Source: Herpetosiphon geysericola (GTDB lineage: Bacteria > Chloroflexota > Chloroflexia > Chloroflexales > Herpetosiphonaceae). Taken from it: DNA of 53,856 bases. The notes below the pieces were generated by a model. It did no database searches. It was not told the DNA's origin and saw only the letters and a program-made list of their open reading frames with translations. Of the stretch, positions 7,739 through 17,600 are shown piece by piece. Both the position numbers and the translations under genes were made by a program. Every line of letters begins with the position of its first letter. Position 1 is the stretch's first letter. The stretch covers positions 1-53,856 of the forward strand of contig NZ_LGKP01000023.1 in the NCBI RefSeq assembly GCF_001306135.1, in the 5' to 3' direction.

Positions 7739-9892
7739 TTATTTTGGCTGGGCTTCCCGAATCAACTTGGGATACTCAACCCGTGGATGATAGATCCCTT
7801 GCAGGGTTTTGACAAACGATTGGCGAATGGTATTCAGATCGTGCTGGGTCAGCGGCGATTGATCAAGCTGGCCGCTGGCGATCCGCATATCGATGCTTTG
7901 ATTGACCACTTGGGCGATGCTCTGGCAGCCCTTAGGCGCTTGATGATCATCATCTTCGTGGCGCTCAGCGACTAGCATGCCCGATTGCTCTTTGGATCGC
8001 ACGGTGGCTTCCACGCCATCAGCCAGCATCAAAATTGCAGTTTCTTTGGATTGAGGCTTGGGGCCGGGGTAGCGATAGTTGTTAATATCAACGCTGTCTT
8101 CTGCTTGCAAAGCTTGTTGATAGAAATAGCGAATCACATCGGTGCCATGATGTTCAACGATAAAATTGACAATTTGCTCAGGAATTTTATGCTGGCGCGC
8201 GATCTTCGCGCCTTCGATCACATGGTCGGCGATTAATTTGGCACTGGTTTGCGGATCAAGATTATCGTGAACATTCGAGCGATCATATTGGTTATCGGTG
8301 AAGAAGAATGGGCGTAGCATCTTGCCAATATCGTGATAATAGGCGCCAACCCTAGTCAACAAGGTATCTGCGCCAATGCGTTCTGCTGCTTGTTCGGCCA
8401 AATTGCTGACTACCACCGAATGATGATAGGTGCCTGGGGCTTCTTGCATCAAGCGCCGCAAGAGTGGCTGGTTGGGGTGGGCCAACTCCAGCAATTGCAT
8501 AGGCGTAACGATGCCAGCAACCCGCCCAAGCACATTGTGCAAGGTCAATGACATCATGGCGGTAATGCCGCCGTTGAGTACGCTAAAAATCAAGGTAAAC
8601 ATGGTTTGTTGCCAAGTCACGCCTTGGGGCTGAATCAAGCGCCAAACCATGGCCGTGGCAAACACGCCCAGCGCAATCCAAACCCCAGCCATCATAAAGG
8701 CCATGGCGCGGTCGGCGCGGCGTATGGCGTAGATGCCGCATAAGGCTCCTGCAAAGCTAATCATGCCAACTTGCAGCGCGCCTTCGCCCAAAAACATAAG
8801 CACAATCGAAACCAAGGCCGAAACTATCAAGGCCAAATTCGTGTTAAACAGCGCCGCCAGCGGAATCGCAACAATTGCCAAGGCGAAGGTTTCGGGGAAG
8901 TTCAACCATGTGTTGATAAATACCCGCCCAAAGAGAATCGGAATCACAGTTAAAATTAGGATTACTAGCAAGGCGCGCGGCCACGTCAGCAGATTGTGCT
9001 GATCGATATACAGCGCCATGCCAAGCCCCAAGGCGACTAAGAGCGCCAAAAGTAAGCGCCCCATAAAGCCGTCAAGCCCCAATTCTGGCGTGATCAGGCC
9101 CATTTTGACCAGGATTTCGTATTGTTCTGCAGAAACTGTATCGCCTTGGCGCACAATATTTTCGCCATTCACAACATCTTTCGAGACCGATTGGACGGCG
9201 TTACGCGCGGTTTGTTGGCGGCGCTCGGTTTCTTCTTGGTTGAGCGTGCGATTGACATGCAGGGTTTGCTCGACCAAATAGAGCACAACTGCTCGCTGAT
9301 CTTGCTGCAAGCTGCTCGGCAAGTTATAGGGCAAATAGCGAATTTTAATATCGGCAAGGGTTGTTTGATCAAGCGAGTAATTATTTTCGCGCAGCGTGCG
9401 ATCATACAGGGCATTGGTTTGATCTTTGATTCGTTGCCAAGTATCGTCGTCGGCCTCAAGAATCGTAATCGCCAGCGTATCGGAGAGCGGCAACGATGGC
9501 AATTCGGTTAGTTGGCCTCGCTGCTGATCAAGATTGAGGCTGGGATTATCGCGAATCGAATTGATCACGCTGAAGGTTGCTTGCAGTTGCTCACGTTGCT
9601 GACCATGAATTTGGGTATCTTCGTTATAGACCAAGTTACGCGGATCATTGGCGGCTTCGCGGCGTTTAGCCTCGGTCAGCAACTGGCTTTCAAAGGTCAA
9701 ATCGCGATCGGCGTTGATAGTGCGTGGGCTTGGCCGCCCAACCATAATATCTTGGTTGACGGCTGAGCGCCACGTAAAAATCACCGTCAAGATAACGGTC
9801 AGCCCGATCCCGAAGAGCACCAACACCCAATGGTGGTGATGCTCGATCAGGGATCGTAACAAGGTTTTTAAGCGATATGAACGAACTATCAT
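7739..9892 (-). CDS. pgpH: 7TM-HD phosphohydrolase, PgpH-type c-di-AMP phosphodiesterase
   Basis: Membrane HD-domain phosphodiesterase; PgpH of Listeria hydrolyses cyclic di-AMP. The 717 residues contain an N-terminal helix (about 20-42), an extracytoplasmic 7TM-HD domain (about 45-275), a bundle of about seven transmembrane helices (275-465), and a cytoplasmic HD domain whose ligands are visible in 'GTYHHSVVV' (about 486), 'YYHDIGK' (about 517) and 'VEHHGTD'. The tail after the HD domain includes an Asp/His-rich stretch. Gene order with yqeY and ybeY is that of many Gram-positive-type genomes. It starts 4 bases after the yqeY stop, so the two are coupled. No diadenylate cyclase is in the window. 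Confidence 0.92.
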   Translation of the reverse strand: MIVRSYRLKTLLRSLIEHHHHWVLVLFGIGLTVILTVIFTWRSAVNQDIMVGRPSPRTINADRDLTFESQLLTEAKRREAANDPRNLVYNEDTQIHGQQREQLQATFSVINSIRDNPSLNLDQQRGQLTELPSLPLSDTLAITILEADDDTWQRIKDQTNALYDRTLRENNYSLDQTTLADIKIRYLPYNLPSSLQQDQRAVVLYLVEQTLHVNRTLNQEETERRQQTARNAVQSVSKDVVNGENIVRQGDTVSAEQYEILVKMGLITPELGLDGFMGRLLLALLVALGLGMALYIDQHNLLTWPRALLVILILTVIPILFGRVFINTWLNFPETFALAIVAIPLAALFNTNLALIVSALVSIVLMFLGEGALQVGMISFAGALCGIYAIRRADRAMAFMMAGVWIALGVFATAMVWRLIQPQGVTWQQTMFTLIFSVLNGGITAMMSLTLHNVLGRVAGIVTPMQLLELAHPNQPLLRRLMQEAPGTYHHSVVVSNLAEQAAERIGADTLLTRVGAYYHDIGKMLRPFFFTDNQYDRSNVHDNLDPQTSAKLIADHVIEGAKIARQHKIPEQIVNFIVEHHGTDVIRYFYQQALQAEDSVDINNYRYPGPKPQSKETAILMLADGVEATVRSKEQSGMLVAERHEDDDHQAPKGCQSIAQVVNQSIDMRIASGQLDQSPLTQHDLNTIRQSFVKTLQGIYHPRVEYPKLIREAQPK

Positions 9893-9895
9893 GGC

Positions 9896-10342
9896 TTAGG
9901 CACTAAGTAATGAGCGCACAACCTCGTTGATCACGCGGCCTTCTGCTTTGCCTTTGAAGCGTTGCATAGCCGCAGGCATTACTTTGGAAAGATCGGCGAT
10001 GCTGGTTGCCCCAAGCTCGGCAATAATTGCCGCAATTTCTGGCCGCAATTCATCGGCGCTGAGCATGGTAGGCAAATAGGCTTCGATCATCGCCAGTTCA
10101 ACTTCTTCGCTAGCCGCCAAATCTGGGCGATTCGCTTTATTATACTCGGCCATGGCATCGCGGCGACGCTTGGCTTCTTTTTGAATGACGCCAACTGCTT
10201 CAACTTCATCAAGCTCGCGCCGAAGATCAATTTGAGCATTTTTAAGCGATGCAAGCATCATGCGAATGGTATCGAGCCGTTGTTGCTCTTTGTTGCGCAT
10301 GGCATTTTTCATATCTTCTTGCAGTTGTTGTTGAATCGACAT
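9896..10342 (-). CDS. yqeY: GatB/YqeY domain protein
   Basis: Homologue of the tail domain of the GatB amidotransferase subunit; family members bind tRNA-like or amidotransferase partners, but the exact role is not settled. The 148 residues match the free-standing YqeY length. Typical segments are 'LQEDMKNAMRNKEQQRLDTIRMM', given here only as its start LQEDMKNAMRNK, then 'YLPTMLSADEL' and 'MPAAMQRFKGKAEGRVINEV'. Almost wholly helical. Placed between rpsU and pgpH, which is its conserved position. Confidence 0.93.
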   Translation of the reverse strand: MSIQQQLQEDMKNAMRNKEQQRLDTIRMMLASLKNAQIDLRRELDEVEAVGVIQKEAKRRRDAMAEYNKANRPDLAASEEVELAMIEAYLPTMLSADELRPEIAAIIAELGATSIADLSKVMPAAMQRFKGKAEGRVINEVVRSLLSA

Positions 10343-10384
10343 TTTTGAACCTCTTTAATAATCTGCAACTCTCATGATACATGA

Positions 10385-10424
10385 AAATCGCCGCAGTGTG
10401 GTATTCCCACAAGCTGCGGCGATT
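10385..10424 (-). terminator. Hairpin with short T run after rpsU
   Basis: An 11-base perfect stem (10386-10396 with 10414-10424) has an inner TGTGG/CCACA helix. On the minus strand it is followed by TTTTCAT. It lies between rpsU and yqeY, so it probably terminates part of the transcription and keeps S21 mRNA more abundant than the downstream messages. Confidence 0.75.
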
Positions 10425-10446
10425 CGGGGTGCGTCATGCGACTTGC

Positions 10447-10644
10447 TTAGTTGTTGGCCTCACGAGCCATCTTTTGCAACTTACGCAGACGAGCAGCTTC
10501 CTTGCGCTTGCGTTTAACGCTAGGCTTTTCATAATGCTCACGGCGACGGGCTTCCGTCAAAATGCCATCAGCTTGCACGGCCTTGTTAAAACGGCGCAGT
10601 GCTTTGTCGATTGATTCATTTGAATCTACCGAAATGCTTGCCAC
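10447..10644 (-). CDS. rpsU: Small ribosomal subunit protein bS21
   Basis: 30S protein near the anti-Shine-Dalgarno region, needed for initiation. The 65-residue sequence '[19 protein letters not shown]' followed by '[19 protein letters not shown]' is typical bS21, very basic at the C-terminus. The start is GTG at 10644, with AGGGGGTG upstream. The -10 TATAAT sits on the minus strand at 10706-10711. First gene of the yqeY-pgpH-ybeY-dgkA block. Confidence 0.96.
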   Translation of the reverse strand: MASISVDSNESIDKALRRFNKAVQADGILTEARRREHYEKPSVKRKRKEAARLRKLQKMAREANN

Positions 10645-10705
10645 TAGAATTCACCCCCTTTTATTTGGCGTTTCGTACAATCATAAAAATTGACACGTAA
10701 TAACC

Positions 10706-10711
10706 ATTATA
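10706..10711 (-). promoter_or_regulatory. -10 element of the rpsU promoter
   Basis: TATAAT on the minus strand is 62 bases upstream of the rpsU start codon. No good -35 is seen at 16-18 bases, so only the -10 is supported. Confidence 0.5.
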
Positions 10712-10771
10712 CAGCAAAAACCAAGATTGTGCTCAGCCATTGGCCTCGTAAGGCCTCCGCCTCAGGTCGGG

Positions 10772-12028
10772 CTAGGCTTTGGCATTAACCAAATTGATTA
10801 ATGTGATTTCTGGTGCTGCCCGAAAACGCAACGGTGGCCCAGTAAAACCAAAGCCACTGTTGACATAAACCTGCGATTTACCAAGATCATAATGGCCGCG
10901 TACAAAATATTCAGCGTTGCCAACGAGCTGATCAGTCAGAATTGGCACTTGAAATTGGCCGCCATGGGTATGGCCCGACAAAATTACATCAAGCTGATAG
11001 TTGGCCACAAAATGCGGCACAATCACCGGGTTATGTACCATTGCCAAGCGCGCCACATTCTTGGGCGTGCCTTTCAAGGCCGCTTCAGGATTGATGCTCT
11101 CTGGGCTGAGGCGTGGCCCGCCGTTGCGATTATGCCGTGGATCATCAAACCCAACCAGTACCAATTGATCAGCGCCGCGCCGTAAAACCGTATGTTGATT
11201 GACCAACAAGCCTAAATCGTGGCGTTGAATTGCTTGTTTGATTGTGTCAATCTTGCCGCTGTAGTAATCGTGATTGCCCAGCACTGAATAAATGCCCTCG
11301 GGTGCACGTAGCTGGCGAAACGGTTCGGTTGCCGCATCAGCAAAGCGCGCATCCCAATCCACAAAATCGCCAGTCAAGAGCACCATATCAGGGTTAAGTT
11401 GATTAATTTGGGCCACTGCGCGGGCCAAATCGGCGCTGGTGGTGTAGGCATTGATGTGCAAATCGCTCATTTGGGCGATACGCATGCCGCGAAAGCGTTC
11501 GGGCAAATTGGCAATTGGCAAGTTCACTTCGCGCACTTGAATTTGGTATGGCTCAATCAACATCGCATAGCCAACCACGCCACCAACCAAGCCCGATTCG
11601 ATCAAAAAACGCCGCCTGGTGAGTGGTTTGGCAGCAAATCTGGGGCTTGCTGGCGCGATTTCGTTGGCAATTGGGGTTGCTGGTTGCTCGCTAGGTTGGC
11701 TGATTGGCTTGCGGCGCAAGCGTTGAGCGAGCTTAATCAACTGGCCAATAATCCAACGCCGAGTGCGCACGGGCCGTAGCAGCAGCACCAGCAAGAGCGT
11801 ACATGGCAGCGCCATCAACAATCGCATGCCAAATTCGGCCAGCATGTGCGGCGTGCCTTGCAAATTGCTGAGCCATTCAGCAGCGCTGAAATAGCGAATC
11901 ATCAAAAACATACTAGCAATACAGCTGAGCCAGAGTAGCAACCAAAGGACTGTGTTGCCAGCCCAGCGTCCTGCTTGGTAAAGCCGCTTTGCCCAAGGAT
12001 GAATCGGTTGCTTAATTGCTTGCGCCAT
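10772..12028 (-). CDS. Membrane-anchored metallophosphoesterase, YkuE/YaeI type
   Basis: Predicted phosphoesterase acting outside the cytoplasmic membrane, with two metals. Motifs in order: 'SDLHIN', 'LTGDFVD', 'LGNHDYY', 'MVHNP', 'SGHTHGGQ'. The first 110 residues hold two hydrophobic helices (about 25-48, 65-85). A twin-arginine-like 'TRRRFLIESGL' near residue 138 is followed by another hydrophobic segment, an unusual internal place for such a motif. ATG at 12028 is chosen because AGGAG lies 10 bases upstream; TTG at 12034 is only 4 bases from it. The substrate is unknown; lipid-related phosphoesters are reported for some relatives. Monocistronic, 128 bases from rpsU. Confidence 0.88.
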   Translation of the reverse strand: MAQAIKQPIHPWAKRLYQAGRWAGNTVLWLLLWLSCIASMFLMIRYFSAAEWLSNLQGTPHMLAEFGMRLLMALPCTLLLVLLLRPVRTRRWIIGQLIKLAQRLRRKPISQPSEQPATPIANEIAPASPRFAAKPLTRRRFLIESGLVGGVVGYAMLIEPYQIQVREVNLPIANLPERFRGMRIAQMSDLHINAYTTSADLARAVAQINQLNPDMVLLTGDFVDWDARFADAATEPFRQLRAPEGIYSVLGNHDYYSGKIDTIKQAIQRHDLGLLVNQHTVLRRGADQLVLVGFDDPRHNRNGGPRLSPESINPEAALKGTPKNVARLAMVHNPVIVPHFVANYQLDVILSGHTHGGQFQVPILTDQLVGNAEYFVRGHYDLGKSQVYVNSGFGFTGPPLRFRAAPEITLINLVNAKA

Positions 12029-12034
12029 GCCCAA

Positions 12035-12533
12035 ATAGCTCCTGATAGCTTGTTTATATCTAGCCTACCCTGAATTGATTAACAAATCTGCAAACCTGGT
12101 GTAAGCATTTGATGAGCAATTGTTAACAGGGCAAAAATCAAAAGTCAGAAATCAGAAGGATGAGGGATGAAAGGCCAAAGGCAAAAGTCAGAAGGCAAAA
12201 AAGGAGCAACGTTTTAACGCAGAGGCGCAGAGAAGAGCTGGCTATTGGCTATTAGCTATGGGGAAGCTAATCAAACAAATCTGTGGAATCGGTGGCGAAA
12301 AAATCATCATTCATTCGTGCAATTCGTGCAATTCGTGGCTAAAATCAGCATGGGGGTCAGGGATCAGGGATCGGCAGCGAAGAATAATCATACGAATCTG
12401 TGGCAAAAAACCTTAACCTTCGCGCTCTTCGTGTTCTTCGTGGTTCCAATCCTTCGTGCGCTTCGTGGATCGTTAATCGTAAAGAGCACGAAAGATGATC
12501 CTTCGTGCTCTTCGTGGTTAGCGGATCAAAACG
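12035..12533. repeat. Repeat-rich intergenic region
   Basis: These 500 bases contain no convincing gene. They hold dispersed motifs seen in other gaps: 'aggatgagggatga' (near 12158), 'ttttaacgcagaggcgcagag' (near 12212), 'ttcgtgcaattcgtgcaattcgtgg' (12316-12341) and 'ctcttcgtgttcttcgtgg' (near 12424). A perfect 11-base inverted repeat (12482-12492 with 12502-12512), built from the 'cacgaa' motif, could serve as transcription stop for the substrate-binding gene on the minus strand. Confidence 0.7.
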
Positions 12534-14387
12534 TTATTGCGCCAATTCCCAAGTTTCGATGTTGTAGAAATCTTGTTGGCTGGTTGGGTCGAGTTTGAAG
12601 CCGCTGATGGTTTTGCGGGCAGCCCCAACATTGATCCGTTGATACAACGGCAAGGTTGGTAAATCGCGGTTGAAAATTTGTTGGGCTTGGCTGAGCAATG
12701 GCAAGCGGTTTGCCCGTTCGACGATGCTTTGGCTTTCGAGCGCCACTTTATCGTAATCTGGGTTACAGTAGCCAGTGTTGTTTTGGCCAGCGTAGCCGTT
12801 TTCGGCGGTTGGCACTTGGCTGCACAAATACAATGGGGTTGATGGCTCAGGGCCGCTGACCCATGCATACAAGGCCAAATCGTAGCGCCGACCAGCTAAG
12901 ATACCTTCCGAACCATTTTTGAACAATGAATCGGTGCCAGGTACAAACTGCAATTCAGCATCGATCCCAACATCGCGCAAGTATTCTTGCACCAATTGAG
13001 CGACTGCTTGGCGGGTATCGTTGCCTTCGGTGGTGAAGAATTCGACTTTGAATGGTTGGCCATCTTTGACCAAAATACCATCATCGCCAGCAACCCAGCC
13101 TGCTTCTTTTAGCAATTCAATCGCCTTGCTTGGATTAAAATCGTAGTTGTTGATGGCGCTTGCATCGCTGGGGTAAGCCCAGTGATCTTCGGGCATGAAG
13201 CTGTTCATGGCCACAGTTTTGCCAAACAAAATCTGGTCGATAATTTCTTGGCGATTGATAGCATAGGCAGCTGCTTGGCGCACTTTGGGGTCAGCAAACG
13301 GCGTTGCAATCCCATCGCCACGCTCAACTGCAAAGTCGATATGTTCCCAGACCGTGGCTGGCACATATTGAATATCAAATTCGTTGCCAGTTTGCAATTC
13401 ATCAAGTGATGGCGCTTGAGCTAAGGATAAGCCAATTTGGCCGACCACATCGATTTCGCCTGATTGCAATTGTTGCAAAATTTGATCTTCGTTGGTGACG
13501 AATTTATAAATCACATTGGTAATCTTGGGCAAGCCTTGTTTTGCGCCCCAATAATTTGGGTTCGTGCTCAGCACAACCCGCTCTTGTGGCACGTATTCAT
13601 CGATTTTGTAGGCGCCATAGGCCAATGGTTTGCTCGCATACTCGCTGCCACCAATGGTTGCTGCATCAACATTGCCAAGCACGTGCTTTGGCTCAGGGCC
13701 AAGCGCGCCGCCTGCATAATTCAAGAAATAAGTTGAATCTTGATAGCCAGGCAAGCCATACCACGAGAAGGTTTGATCATCGACCTTTTCGTATTTGGCG
13801 GTGTGCTCGATGGTAAAGCGGCTGGCGACCTTGGTGCCTGGGTTGGCATACAACTCAGCTGCAAACAAGAAGTCGTCGGCAGTTACTGGCGTGCCATCTT
13901 CCCACGCAATGCCATCAACCAACTTCCAAGTTACTTTGACTTGGGGCAATTCGATTGGCCCGGTCAAAATGCTGGTATCAGTTACGATTTCATTATTGAG
14001 CACGAATGGGCCAGTGTAGCTTTCGTCGATGGTGACGGTTTCTTCAACGGCGCCACCATTTTCGAAGGTTGGTAATTCGCTAAAACAGACTGGCTGATAA
14101 TCGTAGCTTAAGGTTGTAATACAAACTGGTTGCACCGAGTTCAAAACTTGGGTGGTGGCGCTTGATTGCGATTCCATCCCAAACAGCGTATCTGGCGATT
14201 GGCTCATGCCAATAATCACCGTGCCATCGCTGCTTGGTTGCGCCCCAGTATCAGTACCTGGCTCGACCACCGCCGTTGGGTTTGTGCTGCCAGTTGTAGG
14301 TTGCGTGGTGCTGGTGCCGCTTCCGCAGGCTGCCAAAATCGCGCCAGTAAGCACGATGGCGGCTAAGCGTTTGCTTCGTTCGAACAT
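12534..14387 (-). CDS. ABC-transporter oligopeptide-binding lipoprotein (SBP_bac_5)
   Basis: Extracellular solute-binding lipoprotein that would deliver peptides or similar solutes to an ABC importer. The precursor 'MFERSKRLAAIVLTGAILAAC' has a lipobox LAAC giving a lipidated Cys at residue 21, then a Thr/Ser-rich linker. The mature part shows family landmarks: 'WKLVDGIAWEDGTPVTADDF', 'PKVRQAAAYAINRQEI' and 'AIELLKEAGWV'. About 617 residues is normal. The ATG at 14387 is chosen over an upstream start at 14468 because the signal peptide begins there and AGAGGA lies 8 bases away. No permease or ATPase genes adjoin it, so it is an orphan. A promoter, a hairpin and a terminator-like structure lie in its 177-base leader. 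Confidence 0.92.
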   Translation of the reverse strand: MFERSKRLAAIVLTGAILAACGSGTSTTQPTTGSTNPTAVVEPGTDTGAQPSSDGTVIIGMSQSPDTLFGMESQSSATTQVLNSVQPVCITTLSYDYQPVCFSELPTFENGGAVEETVTIDESYTGPFVLNNEIVTDTSILTGPIELPQVKVTWKLVDGIAWEDGTPVTADDFLFAAELYANPGTKVASRFTIEHTAKYEKVDDQTFSWYGLPGYQDSTYFLNYAGGALGPEPKHVLGNVDAATIGGSEYASKPLAYGAYKIDEYVPQERVVLSTNPNYWGAKQGLPKITNVIYKFVTNEDQILQQLQSGEIDVVGQIGLSLAQAPSLDELQTGNEFDIQYVPATVWEHIDFAVERGDGIATPFADPKVRQAAAYAINRQEIIDQILFGKTVAMNSFMPEDHWAYPSDASAINNYDFNPSKAIELLKEAGWVAGDDGILVKDGQPFKVEFFTTEGNDTRQAVAQLVQEYLRDVGIDAELQFVPGTDSLFKNGSEGILAGRRYDLALYAWVSGPEPSTPLYLCSQVPTAENGYAGQNNTGYCNPDYDKVALESQSIVERANRLPLLSQAQQIFNRDLPTLPLYQRINVGAARKTISGFKLDPTSQQDFYNIETWELAQ

Positions 14388-14434
14388 GACTGGAATCCTC
14401 TTTCCTGTATCCAAAAACGAGCAGGCTAAAAACG

Positions 14435-14482
14435 AAAAAAGCTGCGCGTGCGTCTTCCCGGAACGCATGCCTCGCTTTTTTT
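14435..14482 (-). promoter_or_regulatory. Terminator-like hairpin in the leader of the binding-protein gene
   Basis: The arms AAAAAAGC (14435-14442) and GCTTTTTTT (14474-14482) flank an imperfect inner stem, GCGTGCGT with ACGCATGC. On the minus strand it ends TTTTTTCGTTTTT, as an intrinsic terminator does. It lies between promoter and start codon, which suggests regulated read-through. Confidence 0.65.
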
Positions 14483-14504
14483 CGCTGTGGCCTGTTTTGT
14501 TGAG

Positions 14505-14520
14505 CAGGTATTGCTACCTG
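14505..14520 (-). promoter_or_regulatory. Tetraloop hairpin in the same leader
   Basis: On the minus strand, CAGGTA-GCAA-TACCTG forms a 6-base stem closed by a GCAA (GNRA) tetraloop, upstream of the terminator-like hairpin. GNRA loops often make tertiary contacts in structured RNAs. No known riboswitch class is recognised. Confidence 0.5.
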
Positions 14521-14570
14521 ACCATGAATGCACATTGGTTGTGCAAGCTCAAGATGTTGCATTCCCTAAA

Positions 14571-14599
14571 ACTATAGCAGGTTTCATAGTTTTATGCAA
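14571..14599 (-). promoter_or_regulatory. Promoter for the binding-protein gene
   Basis: On the minus strand, TTGCAT (14594-14599) and TATAGT (14571-14576) are 17 bases apart, each close to consensus. The predicted start is near 14565, giving a leader of about 177 bases. It lies 74 bases downstream of the mfd stop codon's position on the map (14673). Confidence 0.7.
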
Positions 14600-14672
14600 A
14601 TATGCGGTTTCTGTGATATTTATAGGCTAAAAAGCTCAAAATTTCATTAATATTTATGCTTAATTCAGCATA

Positions 14673-17600
14673 TCAGCTGCTGATTTTATTTAAAGCCTCG
14701 AGCAACTGGCGCAAAACGACTTCCCAATTATCGCGCAGCACCCGCCGATCAAGCCGGGCCAATTGTGGGCCAATCACCACGCCACGCGGCGATTCGCGCT
14801 GAAGTTGCTCGCGATCGAGATAAACGCTCTTGGGCAGGCGCACGGTAATTTCGTTATCATCGGAGATAATCGAAACCACGCCCGCTTGCAAGGCCAAAAC
14901 TTTGAGCGTCAATAAATCAAGCAGGCGTGCTGCTGGCTCAGGCACTGGCCCAAAGCGATCTTCTAGCTCTTGGCGTAGCATGCGAATGTCGCGGGTCGAG
15001 CGGGCCTCGGCAATATGTTGGTAAACGCGCAAACGCAGCGGCTCATCGTCGACATAATTTTGCGGCAGATAGGCATTAATCGGCAGGTCGATGCTGACCA
15101 TTGCATCGGGCAATACTGGATCTTCAGCATCGCTGCTAAAACCACTACGTGCTGAAACCACCGCCGCCCGCCGGAGCGCTTCGACGGCACGCGCCCGTTG
15201 GGCTTTTTGCTCGCCTGACTTTTGGGTTTGGCCGCGTTTGCGCTCCTCGCGCACCCGCTCGACTGCCTGCGAGAGCAAGCGCGAGTAGAGATCAAAGCCA
15301 ATTGTGGTGATATTGCCCGATTGCTCTGCGCCTAACAAGTTACCAGTGCCACGGATTTCAAGATCGCGCATGGCGATCCGGAATCCAGCGCCCAACTCGG
15401 TTGCCTCTTGAATTGCCTCAAGCCGCTTTTGCGCTTCTTCATTCATAGATTTGGTTGGATTGTAGAACATATAGGCGTAGCCACGCTGAGTTGAGCGGCC
15501 AACCCGCCCGCGTAGTTGATACAATTGGGCCAAGCCATAGGTCGTCGCATCGTCAATAATCATCGTATTGGCGCTTGGCACGTCGATGCCACTTTCGATA
15601 ATTGTGGTACACACAAAAACATCAAACATGCCTTCGAAAAATTGCAGGATAACTTTTTCCAGCGCTTTTTCGGGCATCTGGCCATGGCCAACGCCGATGC
15701 GGGCTTCGGGCACTAATTTTTGAATGCGATTGGCAACAGTGTAAATTGATTGAACCCGATTATGCACAAAGTAGGCTTGGCCATTGCGCCCCAACTCGCG
15801 CAGAATCGCATCGCGCACCAACATTTCGTTGTAGGGCTGCACATAGGTTTTGATCGGCATACGATCATCTGGTGGCGTGTCGATGACGCTGAGATCACGA
15901 ATACCCGACAAGGCCATGTGCATCGTGCGCGGAATTGGCGTAGCGGTCAGCGTCAGCACATCAATTTCATGACGTAGGCGTTTCAGCTGTTCCTTATGCT
16001 TGACCCCAAAGCGCTGTTCTTCGTCGATAATGACTAAGCCAAGCTGCTTAAAATGCAAATCGTTGGATAAAATCCGGTGTGTACCAACCACAATATCGAC
16101 TTCGCCCTTGGCGATGCGTTCGATAATTGCTTTTTGCTGGGTTGGCGAGCGAAAGCGCGAAAGCATTTCGATGCGCACAGGAAACATCTGCATGCGCCGC
16201 GAGAAGGTTTCAAAATGTTGTTGCGCCAGCACCGTGGTTGGCACCAGTACGGCAACTTGGCGGCCATCTTGCACCGCTTTGAAGGCGGCGCGGAGGGCAA
16301 CTTCGGTTTTGCCAAAGCCCACATCGCCACAGATCAGCCGATCCATTGGGCGGGTGTTCTCCATATCGCTCTTGACATCTTCGATCGCCCGCAATTGATC
16401 GTCGGTTTCGGTGTAGGGAAAACTATCTTCCAGTTCGCGTTGCCACGAGGTGTCGCTGCTGTAGGCAAATCCCTCAACCAACTGGCGTGCAGCGTAGAGA
16501 TCAAGCAATTCGGTAGCAAGCTCTTCGACATCAGCACGCACTTTGCGCTTGGCTCGCTCCCAATCCGACGTGCCCAAGCGCGTGAGGGTTGGTTTGCCTT
16601 CGCCAGCACCAATGTAGCGCGAAACTCGATCAACTTGATCGACAGGCACATACAATTTATCGCCAGAAGCGTAGCGCAAGACCAAAAACTCACGTTCAGC
16701 ACCGCTGGCCTCAATCCGTGATAAGCCTTCGTATTGGGCGATGCCATGCTCGATATGCACCACATAATCGCCAACTTTGAGCGATTGCAAAAACGCCGTG
16801 CGATCGCTTTCGCTGCGCTGTTTGCGGGCGCGCGTTGAAATTGCCCGCCGTGGTTGCCAGCCAAATATCTCGCTATCGCTGAGCAAGGTCAGGCGTAAGG
16901 GATCGCTGCTAAAGCCACCAGATAGGTTGCCATGGCGAATAATAATCGTACCACTTTGGAAAGCTGGGTCATCAACATCGGGGCCATCTTCTTCGCCGAT
17001 GAGCGCTAAATTATGCTCGCTGGCCAATTCGCGCAAGCGGCTAGCTTGGGGCGAAACTAGCACGACCCGTTCGCCACCAACCAAGCGTTCGCGCAAATCT
17101 TCAAACAAGCGATCAGTTTGGCCGCCATACGATGGCGCTTGGCTGAAGGTATTAATTTCGCGTATAAAGGCATCGCTTTGATCATCGGCGATTGGCTGAT
17201 TGCTTAGATTGAGGCAGCTCCAACGTTGAATTGCTTTGCGAATAAACGTCCAAGCAATTAATGGAAAGGGAAAATCTGCTGGTAATTCGTTATTTTCAAC
17301 TTGGGTCGCGCGTACCTGGTCGGCATGGCTTTGCAGTTCGATGCCTTGGGCGTTCAATTCATGCTCTTCCGAGAGCAGCACCACTGCTGAGCTTGGCAAA
17401 TGTTGCCATAAACCAGCTTCAACCGCTTCGTGCGGTGTGCGAAAGAACGGCGCATAAAATGCCCGACCTTCAAAGCGTTGGCCTGTTTCGAGATGTTCGC
17501 GGGCGGTGGCCCATTCATGTTGGACTTCGCGGCGCAAACTAGCAATTTGCAATTGATCGATGCGTTTGACCGCCTCGTTACGGCGCCAAAACGGAATTTC

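Noticed and set aside
14251-14562. A 103-codon frame spanning the leader of the binding-protein gene
   Set aside because: It runs through the terminator-like hairpin and into the lipoprotein gene in another frame, with no plausible protein features.
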